The translations under genes were made by a program, and so were the position numbers. 5,516 nucleotides of DNA from an uncultured Cloacibacillus sp. GTDB taxonomy: Bacteria; Synergistota; Synergistia; Synergistales; Synergistaceae. The stretch covers positions 1 to 5,516 of the forward strand of contig CAKSWL010000161.1 in NCBI GenBank assembly GCA_934511335.1, in the 5' to 3' direction. This document shows positions 1 through 5,489 of this stretch, in pieces; position 1 is the first letter of the stretch; every line of letters starts with the position of its first letter. The notes under the pieces are model-generated. The model had not been told where the DNA came from. It ran no database searches and saw only the letters and a list, made by a program, of their open reading frames with translations.

Positions 1-338
1 GCGAAGACGAAGCCCTCTCTCTGGGGATAAACGTAAAGCGGGTACGGCTGCTCGTGGTCACGGGAGCGGCGATGATCACCGCCGCCGTCGTCTCGATGTG
101 CGGCCTCATCGGCTGGGTGGGGCTGCTCATCCCGCACGCGGCGCGCATGATCTTCGGCAACGACAACCGTTACGTCGTCCCCGCAAGTATGGAGCTGGGG
201 GCGCTCTTCATGCTCGCAATCGACACTGCGGCGCGCAGCCTCACCGCCTCCGAGATACCGGCCTCGATCCTGACGTCGATCATCGGCGCGCCCTTCTTTA
301 TCTTCCTGCTGCGAAGGACGGGAGGGATCAGGCCATGA
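1..338 (+). CDS. FecCD/BtuC-family ABC importer permease, C-terminal part (5' end outside window)
   Basis: This is the last 111 residues of an inner-membrane permease that moves an iron-siderophore, haem, corrinoid or related metal chelate with the ATPase encoded next. The frame is open from base 3 and ends at TGA 336-338; the N-terminal two thirds lie upstream of the window. Family hallmarks are visible: the ALSLGI segment near the start (cytoplasmic region before the last helices), the GLIGWVGLLIPHAARM block (the family's G-x-I-x-F-V-G-L-x-x-P-H-x-x-R signature, here with Trp in place of Phe), and the ending EIPASILTSIIGAPFFIFLL, which in this family is followed by a short basic cytoplasmic tail, here RRTGGIRP. 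The GTG at base 54 is an internal valine codon and not a start. The stop overlaps the next start as ATGA, so the two genes are probably translationally coupled. The substrate cannot be told from this part. Confidence 0.93.
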   Translation, partial: EDEALSLGINVKRVRLLVVTGAAMITAAVVSMCGLIGWVGLLIPHAARMIFGNDNRYVVPASMELGALFMLAIDTAARSLTASEIPASILTSIIGAPFFIFLLRRTGGIRP

Positions 339-1471
339 ACAGGGCGGACGTGCCCGCACACCAGCCGTCCAAGGAGAAGTTATCCGGTGCGGGAGGCGAA
401 CATAAATCGGCGCAGCTTCAAGTGTCCGGCGGCTGTTTCAGCTACGACGGCGAGAACGGACGGCTCTGCGACATAAATTTCCGCGTCAGCGCCCCAGAGA
501 TCCTCTGCATTCTCGGCGCCAACGGCGCGGGCAAGACGACCCTTATAAAATGTATGCTCGGACTGCGTCCATGGAGCCGGGGAGCAACTTATCTTAACGG
601 CGTCGATATAAAAAAACTGCGCGCGAAGGAGTTCTGGCGGCACGTCGGCTATGTGCCGCAGGCAAAGCTCTCCTCCTTTGTCTACACCGTGCGCGAGATG
701 GCGCTTTTGGGACGCAGCTCCCATATCGGCGAACTTTCGCTGCCGCGGGAGCGCGACGAACGTCTCGCCGACGAAGCGCTTGCCCTTACTGGCATTGCGC
801 ACCTGCGCGATAAGCTGTGCAGCAAAATAAGCGGCGGCGAGTACCAGTTGGTGCTTATAGCGCGCGCCCTGGCCGCCGAGCCCTCGCTGCTGGTGCTCGA
901 CGAACCGGAGTCCAATCTGGACTTCAAAAACCAGCGGCGGGTGCTCTCGACGATCTCGACGCTCTGCAAAGAGCGCGGCATCGCGGCGGTGATAAACACG
1001 CATTACCCTGAGCACGCGATGGACGTTTCACAGCGCGCGCTGCTGCTGATGCCGGATAAAAGCGCGCTCTTCGGCGGCACGGCGAACGTGCTCACGGAAG
1101 AAAACCTGCGGCGCGCCTTCGACACACCGGTACACATCCACCGTTTCAAAGTGGGAAGACGCGACTACGCGAGCATCCTGCCCTTAGGCGAGGATGAGAC
1201 GACAAAGACAGAGAGGCTGATTGAAATGGAGACAAGGATCGCCCAGATCGGGATCATCGTGGAAGACCCCGCGGCCGCCGAAAACATCAACAGGCTGCTG
1301 CACGAATACAGCGACTGCATCATCGGCCGCATGGGAATGCCGTACCGGGAGCGCAACATCTCGATCATCAGCGTGATCATAGACGCGCCGAACGAGAAAA
1401 TAAGCGCCCTCTCGGGAAAACTCGGGATGTTCCCAGGCGTAAGCGCGAAGACGGTCTATTCTAAGATATAG
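335..1471 (+). CDS. FecE/BtuD-type ABC ATPase fused to a C-terminal TM1266-like regulatory domain
   Basis: The 378-residue product is the cytoplasmic ATPase that should power the upstream permease. The start ATG at 335 is supported by GGAGGG at 321-326 with an 8-base spacer and by the ATGA overlap with the permease stop. Residues 1-25 are a polar extension before the usual start of such ATPases. All nucleotide-binding motifs are present: Walker A G61-A-N-G-A-G-K-T68, Q-loop Q109, signature ISGGE 165-169 (Ile where Leu is usual), Walker B LLVLDEP 185-191 with catalytic E190, D-loop NLD 194-196 and switch H223. Typical FecE-type ATPases are about 250-270 residues long. This one continues through a charged linker (about 285-297) into residues 298-378, which resemble the stand-alone TM1266 family linked to iron-only hydrogenases. 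No stop lies between the two parts. The transported substrate is unknown; iron or another metal chelate is an inference from the permease family and the fused domain. Confidence 0.92.
   Translation: MNRADVPAHQPSKEKLSGAGGEHKSAQLQVSGGCFSYDGENGRLCDINFRVSAPEILCILGANGAGKTTLIKCMLGLRPWSRGATYLNGVDIKKLRAKEFWRHVGYVPQAKLSSFVYTVREMALLGRSSHIGELSLPRERDERLADEALALTGIAHLRDKLCSKISGGEYQLVLIARALAAEPSLLVLDEPESNLDFKNQRRVLSTISTLCKERGIAAVINTHYPEHAMDVSQRALLLMPDKSALFGGTANVLTEENLRRAFDTPVHIHRFKVGRRDYASILPLGEDETTKTERLIEMETRIAQIGIIVEDPAAAENINRLLHEYSDCIIGRMGMPYRERNISIISVIIDAPNEKISALSGKLGMFPGVSAKTVYSKI
1226..1471 (+). other. TM1266-family-like domain (putative iron-only hydrogenase system regulator) with possible internal start
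   Basis: This is codons 298-378 of the ATPase gene. It is 81 residues long, about the full length of stand-alone TM1266-type proteins, which are small ACT/NikR-C-like ligand-binding proteins often encoded near [FeFe]-hydrogenase maturation genes. Features I recognise as family-typical are an IIVED strand (307-311), N-x-x-L-L-H-E-Y (319-325), IIGRMGMPYRER (329-340), SIISV (343-347), ISALSGKLG (356-364) and a final GVSAKTVYSK (368-377). The domain begins exactly at an in-frame ATG (1226), preceded by GAGAGG at 1211-1216 with a 9-base gap, so a separate small protein could also be made from within the fused gene. The assignment is from remembered family pattern, not a search. The ligand and any DNA target are unknown. 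Confidence 0.78.
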
Positions 1472-1493
1472 GCGAAAAATCTCCTGGACCTAA

Positions 1494-1538
1494 AGCGCGG
1501 GCCCCGCCGGAAAAATCATTCTCCTGCGGGCCCGCGCT
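1494..1538 (+). terminator. GC-rich inverted repeat after the ABC operon, possible terminator
   Basis: A perfect 11-bp inverted repeat (AGCGCGGGCCC at 1494-1504 and GGGCCCGCGCT at 1528-1538) encloses a 23-base loop and starts 22 bases after the ATPase stop. It is followed by CTGTATTT rather than a clean T-run, so it may act together with the next hairpin or protect the 3' end of the mRNA. The structure is seen directly; its function is inferred. Confidence 0.5.
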
Positions 1539-1550
1539 CTGTATTTCCGG

Positions 1551-1582
1551 CGGCGGGCCGTTACGGCCTGCCGATGATTTTT
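1551..1582 (+). terminator. Hairpin with T-run, probable rho-independent terminator of the ABC operon
   Basis: A 10-bp stem with one G-T pair (1551-1560 with 1564-1573) is closed by the three-base loop TTA. After four bases (ATGA) it is followed by five Ts at 1578-1582. The strong stem, tight loop and position about 80 bases after the ATPase stop fit an intrinsic terminator. The four-base offset before the T-run makes it less than ideal. Confidence 0.6.
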
Positions 1583-1985
1583 ATCCTGCCGTCCGAGGCG
1601 CGGCGCGCCGGCGGAGAACTTCCGCAAAATAATCGCCGGAGGCAAGCGTCAACTTGCCAGTACCTATACCGACGGCATTCCCTCCGCACTGCGACCGCAA
1701 CACGATGATGACGCCCTTCCTGCTTTGAGGCGAAAAGCCGATTGTTCAGCGCTTACGTTGAAATCGGAGGAAAAGTCGGGGCAGGTGCAAGATGGTTTTG
1801 CAGTTATGTTTGCGCTAAGGGATGCTATATGACCATGATTTATCCCATTTTACAGAACAAAGGCGTATGCCGGCATTACTGCAAAAGATAAAGCAGGCGC
1901 TGTGTCGGCCCGCAAGCCTGTGCCGATCACCCCGGCGGGCGGATTTACAATCGGCTCTGCCATAGATGATATCACGCATGAAAGG
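1578..1985 (+). pseudogene. Interrupted open frame, possible gene remnant of unknown product
   Basis: Reading with codons beginning at 1578, the frame is open for 84 codons to TGA at 1830-1832. It meets a second TGA at 1836-1838, then is open again for 49 codons until the cluster TGA-TAG-TGA at 1986-1994. Parts look protein-like, for example RQLASTYTDGIPSALRP in the first half and ARKPVPITPAGGFTIGSA in the second. There is no well-placed ATG with a ribosome binding site, and I recognise no family. Two stops six bases apart in an otherwise open frame suggest a decayed gene or gene fragment, but chance openness in GC-rich DNA is a real alternative. Readthrough of TGA as selenocysteine is considered unlikely. 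Confidence 0.25.
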
Positions 1986-2104
1986 TGATAGTGACAGTTT
2001 TTTGAGACAATTCAGGAAACATCTTTACTGGTTGTTGACAACCGCAAATAATTCGTTCCCCTCAAGAGACTCGGAGCGCCCGCTCTGAGAGGACAAAAGC
2101 CCTG

Positions 2105-2134
2105 TTGACTAGAGTAAACTCTAACCGATATACT
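2105..2134 (+). promoter_or_regulatory. Sigma-70-type promoter with a MerR-family-like palindromic operator in the spacer
   Basis: The -35 box is TTGACT (2105-2110) and the -10 box TATACT (2129-2134), separated by 18 bases. The spacer is largely filled by a palindrome, TAGAGT-AA-ACTCTA (2110-2123), whose first base is shared with the -35 box. A dyad placed between -35 and -10 with a longer than normal spacer is the known arrangement of MerR-family regulated promoters, and the AGAGT...ACTCT arms resemble sites I associate with NmlR/AdhR-like members. MerR sites usually have 19-20 bases between the boxes, so 18 is slightly short. No MerR-type regulator gene is in the window. Transcription is predicted to begin near 2141, immediately before the ATG of the metallophosphoesterase gene. 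Confidence 0.75.
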
Positions 2135-2141
2135 AGCCATC

Positions 2142-3302
2142 ATGTTTAGATGGATACCTCTTTCTCTGTTTATATATGTGTGGCTCAGGTTCGTTCTGCC
2201 TCTTCCGCTCGCTCTTCCCGCAAAGACGGCGCTGGCGGCGGCGCTCTGCGCCGCATCGCTCAAACAGCGGTTTTTCACCAGCGTAGGCGGCGACTTCTTC
2301 TCCCCCGAACTGCCGCAGCGACTCATCGAGTTCTATGGGATCGCCTTTGGGGCACTCTTTTTGCTCTTCGTCTTTACGCTGCTGAAAGACCTCCTGCTGA
2401 CGGTTCTGTTTCTCGGAAGATTATTTTTGCCCTCCGTACCGCGGATATCCTTCTCCGTCGGCACGGCCCTCGTCTTTGCCGCCGTCGCCGTTTCCGCCGC
2501 GGCCTACGGAACCTATGAGGCGCAGCGGCTCCCGCGCGTGAATGAGACGGGGATTTCCCTGCCGGGGCTGCCGCCGGAGTTTGACGGCTTTAAGATCGTA
2601 CTGCTCAGCGATATACACATAAGCGCCTCGCGCCGCGCCGGTTACGCCGAAGCGCTCGTAAAACGCGTCGGCGCCCTATCGCCAGACATTATCCTGATCG
2701 CGGGCGACTTCATCGACGGCACAGTCCGCGACAGGAGCGCCGACATCGCGCCGCTTGCGGAGCTTTCCGCGCCCTGCGGCGTCTATGGCGTGCTGGGGAA
2801 CCATGAGTATTACTTCAACGCCGGCGAATGGAAAAGTTTTATCGAAGATTCACTTGGAATAAATATCCTTCTCAACGAACATGCGATGATCGAACGCGGC
2901 GGGGAAAATATCGCGGTCGCCGGCGTAGCCGACCTTGCGGCAAGGCGCTTCGCGGACGCGGAGGCCCCAGACGCGCAAAAGGCGCTCGCCGGCGTACCAG
3001 AGAGCGTGACCAGGATCATGCTCGACCACCAGCCAAGCGCCGCCAAGAGAAACGCCGCGGCCGGCGCCGACCTGCAGCTCTCCGGCCACACCCACGGCGG
3101 CATGGTCCCCGGGCTCTCCGCAGTCGTCAGGAGCTTCAACGGCGGCTTCGTCAACGGCTGGTATGACGTGGGGAGCATGAAGCTCTACGTTTCGCCCGGC
3201 ACGGGGATATGGAACGGCTTTCTGCTCCGCATCGGCGTTCCTGCGGAGATCACTGCGATGCGCCTATCTTCGGCCCGCGGAGATGCTGACGACCGCGTCT
3301 AG
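2142..3302 (+). CDS. Membrane-anchored metallophosphoesterase (YkuE/YaeI-like)
   Basis: The 386-residue protein has an N-terminal membrane part and a C-terminal calcineurin-like phosphoesterase domain. Hydrophobic segments lie at about 5-24, 26-40, 66-94 and 104-123, giving probably three or four helices. The catalytic domain then carries the dinuclear metal site motifs in order: LLSDIH with D157 and H159, AGDFID with D189, GNHE 219-222 with N220 and H221, LDHQP with H296, and GHTH 315-318 with H316 and H318. The set is complete, so the enzyme should be active on a phosphoester, possibly a lipid or nucleotide headgroup as proposed for YaeI/YkuE-type relatives; the real substrate is unknown. 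No Shine-Dalgarno site precedes the ATG, and the strong promoter just upstream puts the transcript start at or one base before it, implying a leaderless mRNA. GTG at codon 13 is a possible but unsupported alternative start. It appears to be a single-gene unit, with the nearest clear terminator at 3453-3499. Confidence 0.9.
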   Translation: MFRWIPLSLFIYVWLRFVLPLPLALPAKTALAAALCAASLKQRFFTSVGGDFFSPELPQRLIEFYGIAFGALFLLFVFTLLKDLLLTVLFLGRLFLPSVPRISFSVGTALVFAAVAVSAAAYGTYEAQRLPRVNETGISLPGLPPEFDGFKIVLLSDIHISASRRAGYAEALVKRVGALSPDIILIAGDFIDGTVRDRSADIAPLAELSAPCGVYGVLGNHEYYFNAGEWKSFIEDSLGINILLNEHAMIERGGENIAVAGVADLAARRFADAEAPDAQKALAGVPESVTRIMLDHQPSAAKRNAAAGADLQLSGHTHGGMVPGLSAVVRSFNGGFVNGWYDVGSMKLYVSPGTGIWNGFLLRIGVPAEITAMRLSSARGDADDRV

Positions 3303-3452
3303 CCACTCTTAGGGCGATACTCTTTGTCATTCCAGTACCGACATTTCAGCTTTTCCGGTTCGCGCTCCCCCTTTCTGCGTAATAGACGGCCAGCCTGAAA
3401 GCATGAGGAGGCGTCGCCCGCGGCTTGTGCCCCTTGATGATGCCGTTTTTTC

Positions 3453-3499
3453 AAATCAGGCCCATAGGCGCAGTGCATAGCCGGCGGGCCTGATTTTTT
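3453..3499 (+). terminator. Strong rho-independent terminator between the phosphoesterase and DUF3842 genes
   Basis: A perfect 11-bp stem (AAATCAGGCCC at 3453-3463 and GGGCCTGATTT at 3486-3496) with a 22-base loop runs into six Ts at 3494-3499. It lies about 150 bases after the phosphoesterase stop and just ahead of the next gene's likely promoter, so it should insulate the two units. The 150 bases between the stop and the stem (3303-3452) contain no gene I can support. The minus strand there has only short frames that end within the spacer. Confidence 0.85.
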
Positions 3500-3503
3500 G
3501 CGC

Positions 3504-3540
3504 TATACTTATAGCAGATAAAAACCGAAGATAACGGAGG
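3504..3540 (+). promoter_or_regulatory. Possible -10 box and ribosome binding site for the DUF3842 gene
   Basis: TATACT at 3504-3509 is a good -10 match lying five bases after the terminator T-run, but no -35 match sits 17 bases upstream, because that position falls inside the terminator stem. A start near 3516 would give a leader of about 30 bases. The Shine-Dalgarno sequence GGAGG at 3536-3540, six bases before the ATG, is clear and fixes the start. Confidence 0.5.
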
Positions 3541-3546
3541 CAAGCG

Positions 3547-3960
3547 ATGAAGATACTGGTAATAGACGGACAGGGCGGCGGGATCGGGCGGCAGATCGTG
3601 CAGGCGGTGCGGACAAAGATGCCGGAGGCCTCCGTCACCGCGGTGGGGACGAACAGCATCGCGGCGGCGGCGATGCTCAAAGCGGGCGCGAACAGGGCCG
3701 CGACGGGGGAAAATTCTGTCGTCGTCTGCTGCCGCGACGCGGACGTCATCATCGGCCCCGCGGCGATCGTCATCGCAGACTCGCTGCTCGGCGAAATCAC
3801 TCCCGCGATGGCGGCGGCCGTCGCGCGCAGCCGCGCGACACGGATCCTCGTGCCCGTCAACTGCTGCAACAACATCATCGCCGGCGTGACGGACCTTTCC
3901 GTCGGAAGGCTTGTCGAATGCGTGATGGATGAACTGCAGAAACTTGTTCCCCACAGCTAG
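3547..3960 (+). CDS. DUF3842 family protein (conserved, function unknown)
   Basis: The 137-residue soluble protein begins with a Rossmann-like strand and glycine loop, ILVIDGQGGGIGRQI (3-17), followed by strand-helix repeats. This suggests binding of a nucleotide or dinucleotide, although no partner domain follows. The middle holds VVVCCRDADVIIGP (58-71) with paired cysteines C61-C62. The C-terminal part holds VPVNCCNNIIAGV (102-114) with a second pair C106-C107 flanked by asparagines, then a final amphipathic helix. The glycine loop and the NCCNN block are what make me assign DUF3842, a family I know from anaerobic Firmicutes and relatives without a known function. The two Cys pairs could bind a metal or form a redox site; this is speculation from the sequence. 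The gene has a good GGAGG and sits between a terminator on the left and a convergent hairpin on the right, so it is probably monocistronic. Confidence 0.85.
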   Translation: MKILVIDGQGGGIGRQIVQAVRTKMPEASVTAVGTNSIAAAAMLKAGANRAATGENSVVVCCRDADVIIGPAAIVIADSLLGEITPAMAAAVARSRATRILVPVNCCNNIIAGVTDLSVGRLVECVMDELQKLVPHS

Positions 3961-3966
3961 ATAAAC

Positions 3967-4007
3967 GCCGCCCGCAAAGCGCTGTCATAAAACACTTTGC
4001 GGGCGGC
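3967..4007. terminator. Bidirectional hairpin between convergent genes
   Basis: A perfect 13-bp stem (GCCGCCCGCAAAG at 3967-3979 and CTTTGCGGGCGGC at 3995-4007) with a 15-base loop starts six bases after the DUF3842 stop. The YgeY-like gene points toward it from the right. Neither side has a clean T-run right after the stem, although T-runs occur nearby (4024-4030 on the plus strand), so termination strength is uncertain. The rest of the spacer to 4174 shows nothing I can support. Confidence 0.65.
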
Positions 4008-4174
4008 ACCCGACAATTTATGATTTTTTTAAGCGATACCGTCCACGCCCAGACGAACCTTTCAGAGGCAGCGCGTGCTGCGGGGATTTTTCATAACAGC
4101 GGCATCCTCCCCGTTCAAGCCCAGCCATGATCCGCGCTGTATTCCCCAACAGCGCCGCCCTTCGTCCCCCTTTT

Positions 4175-5335
4175 TTAAAGTTTGCCGATGAGCGCCGCGT
4201 AGAATCTCGCGGCATCTTTGATCTTTTCCACTTCACAGTTTTCGTCGCGCATGTGGGCCAGCTTGTATTCCCCGGGGCCGAAGCCTATAGTCGGTATCCC
4301 CATGCCCACCGGCGTCACGGCGTTGGTGCCGAAGTCCCAGAAGTCATACCTTGCGGGGGCTTTGCCGAAGGCCTCCGCATAGGCCGCGTCGGCCGCGCCG
4401 AGAAGCGGCGAGTCTGCCTCAAGCTTCCATGCCATATGGATCGGTTCGTAGACCAGCGCCGCACCGCGCCAGCTGGTGTGACGCAGCGTGCCGGTCTCCC
4501 ATACGGCGCGCTTCCCGCGAATCAGCTCTTCCATCTCCGCGCGTACCTTCTCCTCGCTCTCACCCAGCACAAGACGGCGGTCGAGATAGATTTCAGCCTC
4601 GCTCGGCACGGCGTTGAGCGAGGCGGTGACACAGCTGATATTTGAAAGCACGATCGTCCCGTGAGGGTCGCCCTCCTCCGTCAGCCTTTTGTTGAGAGCC
4701 TCGACGCGGCTGATGATCTCCGCCATCTCGTAAACGGCGTTGATCCCCTTTTCCGGCGCCGAGCCGTGCGCCGACAGCCCCAGCGTCTTTATGCGGATCT
4801 GGGCCTTTCCCTTGTGTCCGAGCGTTATTACGTTGTCCGACGGCTCGCAGATCACGACGAAGTCCGGGCGCAGCGCAAGTTCCTTATACATCATCTTGAG
4901 ATTTTCCCCGTCGCAGTATTCTTCGCAGACGGAGCCGCTGACGCAGATTTTTTTATCCCGCGCGCCGCCTGCTTCGCGCGCCATGGCCGCGCCGTATATC
5001 GACGCCGCGAGCCCCGATTTCATATCCACCGAGCCGCGTCCGTAGAGCCGGCCGTCTTTTATCTCCGCGGCGAAGGGCGGCAACAGCCAATCCTCCGCGT
5101 CGCCGGCCTCGACGGTGTCCATATGGGAGTCGAAGTGGACTATTTTCTCTCCGGAGCCGATAAAGCCCACGGCGTTGCCGGTAGAATCGATGAAGGCCTC
5201 GTCGTAGCCGAGCTCGTGCATCTTCGCGACGACCGCCTCGGCGACGGCGCCCTCATGGCCGGAATAACTTTGCAGGCGGACGAGCCGGCGCGTAAATTCT
5301 ATTAGTTCGTTTTCAAATCTCTCTGACAGTGACAT
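4175..5335 (-). CDS. YgeY-like M20 family metallohydrolase (ArgE/DapE/ACY1 superfamily)
   Basis: The 386-residue cytoplasmic enzyme belongs to the dizinc M20 hydrolases that cleave amide or peptide bonds in small substrates. Expected site residues are present: H71 in DSHMDTV with D73, bridging D104 in GRGSVDM, general base E138 and ligand E139 in VCEEYCDG, E164 in ICEPSD, and the last ligand His at about H361 in KLAHMRDE. The lid (dimerisation) domain carries H190 in SAHGSAPEKG. The overall pattern, including GHKGKAQI, the FGTNAV block and IGFGPG near the end, fits the YgeY group (selenium metabolism-linked hydrolases), whose exact substrate is not established. None of the usual companions (YgeW/YgeX-type lyase, hydantoinase, molybdenum hydroxylase) is in the window. 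The start at 5335 is chosen because GGAGGGG at 5341-5347 precedes it. The in-frame TTG at 5377 overlaps the -10 box and is rejected. A plain ArgE/DapE-type deacylase is the main alternative. Confidence 0.88.
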   Translation of the reverse strand: MSLSERFENELIEFTRRLVRLQSYSGHEGAVAEAVVAKMHELGYDEAFIDSTGNAVGFIGSGEKIVHFDSHMDTVEAGDAEDWLLPPFAAEIKDGRLYGRGSVDMKSGLAASIYGAAMAREAGGARDKKICVSGSVCEEYCDGENLKMMYKELALRPDFVVICEPSDNVITLGHKGKAQIRIKTLGLSAHGSAPEKGINAVYEMAEIISRVEALNKRLTEEGDPHGTIVLSNISCVTASLNAVPSEAEIYLDRRLVLGESEEKVRAEMEELIRGKRAVWETGTLRHTSWRGAALVYEPIHMAWKLEADSPLLGAADAAYAEAFGKAPARYDFWDFGTNAVTPVGMGIPTIGFGPGEYKLAHMRDENCEVEKIKDAARFYAALIGKL

Positions 5336-5340
5336 AAACA

Positions 5341-5374
5341 CCCCTCCGGTCGGTGGTTTCCTAAAATTATTATA
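5341..5374 (-). promoter_or_regulatory. -10 box and Shine-Dalgarno site for the YgeY-like gene
   Basis: On the minus strand, a perfect TATAAT lies at 5374-5369, directly preceded by TTG. No convincing -35 box is found at 16-19 bases upstream. A transcript starting near 5362 would have a leader of about 27 bases containing GGAGGGG (5347-5341), with GGAGG seven bases before the ATG at 5335. The Shine-Dalgarno site is clear; the promoter call rests on the -10 box alone. Confidence 0.55.
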
Positions 5375-5489
5375 CAACGACTCGCCGGTCTATAGCTTCT
5401 ATGAACGCGGGAGCAGTCAGGGCAACAGCATTTACTTTTCAGAGGCGGGTAAAAACATCAAGCAACGCCTGTATAGGGCTCGTCTTTGA
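5373..5489 (+). other. Unassigned reading-frame tail upstream of the YgeY-like gene
   Basis: On the plus strand the frame ending at TGA 5487-5489 reads as a rather natural protein end, with segments such as SFYERGSSQGNSIYF followed by SEAGKNIKQRLYRARL. It has no start codon or ribosome binding site, and upstream it runs into the antisense of the YgeY-like gene, so it cannot be a whole gene here. It could be the leftover 3' end of a lost gene or simple chance. A second frame from ATG 5401 stays open to the window edge but lacks a ribosome binding site. No function is suggested. Confidence 0.18.

Larger units (their letters stand above)
1472..2141. other. 670-base stretch without an intact gene
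   Basis: After the two hairpins at its left edge, no frame on either strand gives a convincing complete protein with a start and a ribosome binding site. It holds an interrupted plus-strand frame (1578-1985, entered separately) and several small dyads: GGCAAG/CTTGCC at 1641-1658, TATCAC/GTGATA at 1970-1990 followed eight bases later by six Ts (1998-2003), GGTTGT-TG-ACAACC at 2030-2043, and an 8-bp stem with loop GCCC at 2070-2089. At the right edge is the promoter of the next gene. By eye, roughly 1740-2140 is less GC-rich than the flanking genes, which would suit decayed or acquired DNA. No riboswitch, tRNA or transposase could be recognised. Confidence 0.6.

Noticed and set aside
98..334. 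Upstream extension of the ATPase frame
   Set aside because: It overlaps the permease coding region, reads as Arg/His-rich nonsense, and the ATG at 335 has a good ribosome site and an ATGA overlap.
380..1015. Minus-strand open frame of 211 codons
   Set aside because: It lies wholly antisense to the ATPase gene, whose motifs are unmistakable. Its composition (basic, Arg-rich) is typical of a shadow frame in GC-rich DNA.
1830..1838. Selenocysteine recoding at two TGA codons
   Set aside because: There is no selenoprotein motif around the codons, no recognised product, and no convincing SECIS-like hairpin directly after either one. A decayed frame is simpler.
1472..2141. Cobalamin, haem or other riboswitch, or a tRNA, in the large spacer
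   Set aside because: I found no conserved box or cloverleaf. The dyads present are short and isolated.
3303..3452. Short minus-strand coding scraps in the spacer after the phosphoesterase
   Set aside because: The frames end after about 30 codons without a start signal, and no family is recognisable.
3451..3954. Minus-strand frames of 140-167 codons over the DUF3842 gene
   Set aside because: They are antisense shadows; the plus-strand gene has the ribosome site, glycine loop and family pattern.
4661..5305. Plus-strand open frame of 214 codons
   Set aside because: It is antisense to the YgeY-like gene, has no ribosome site of note and no recognisable domain.
5336..5377. Fourteen-residue N-terminal extension of the YgeY-like protein from a TTG
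   Set aside because: The TTG and following codons overlap the TATAAT box and the Shine-Dalgarno site, so they are promoter and leader sequence.
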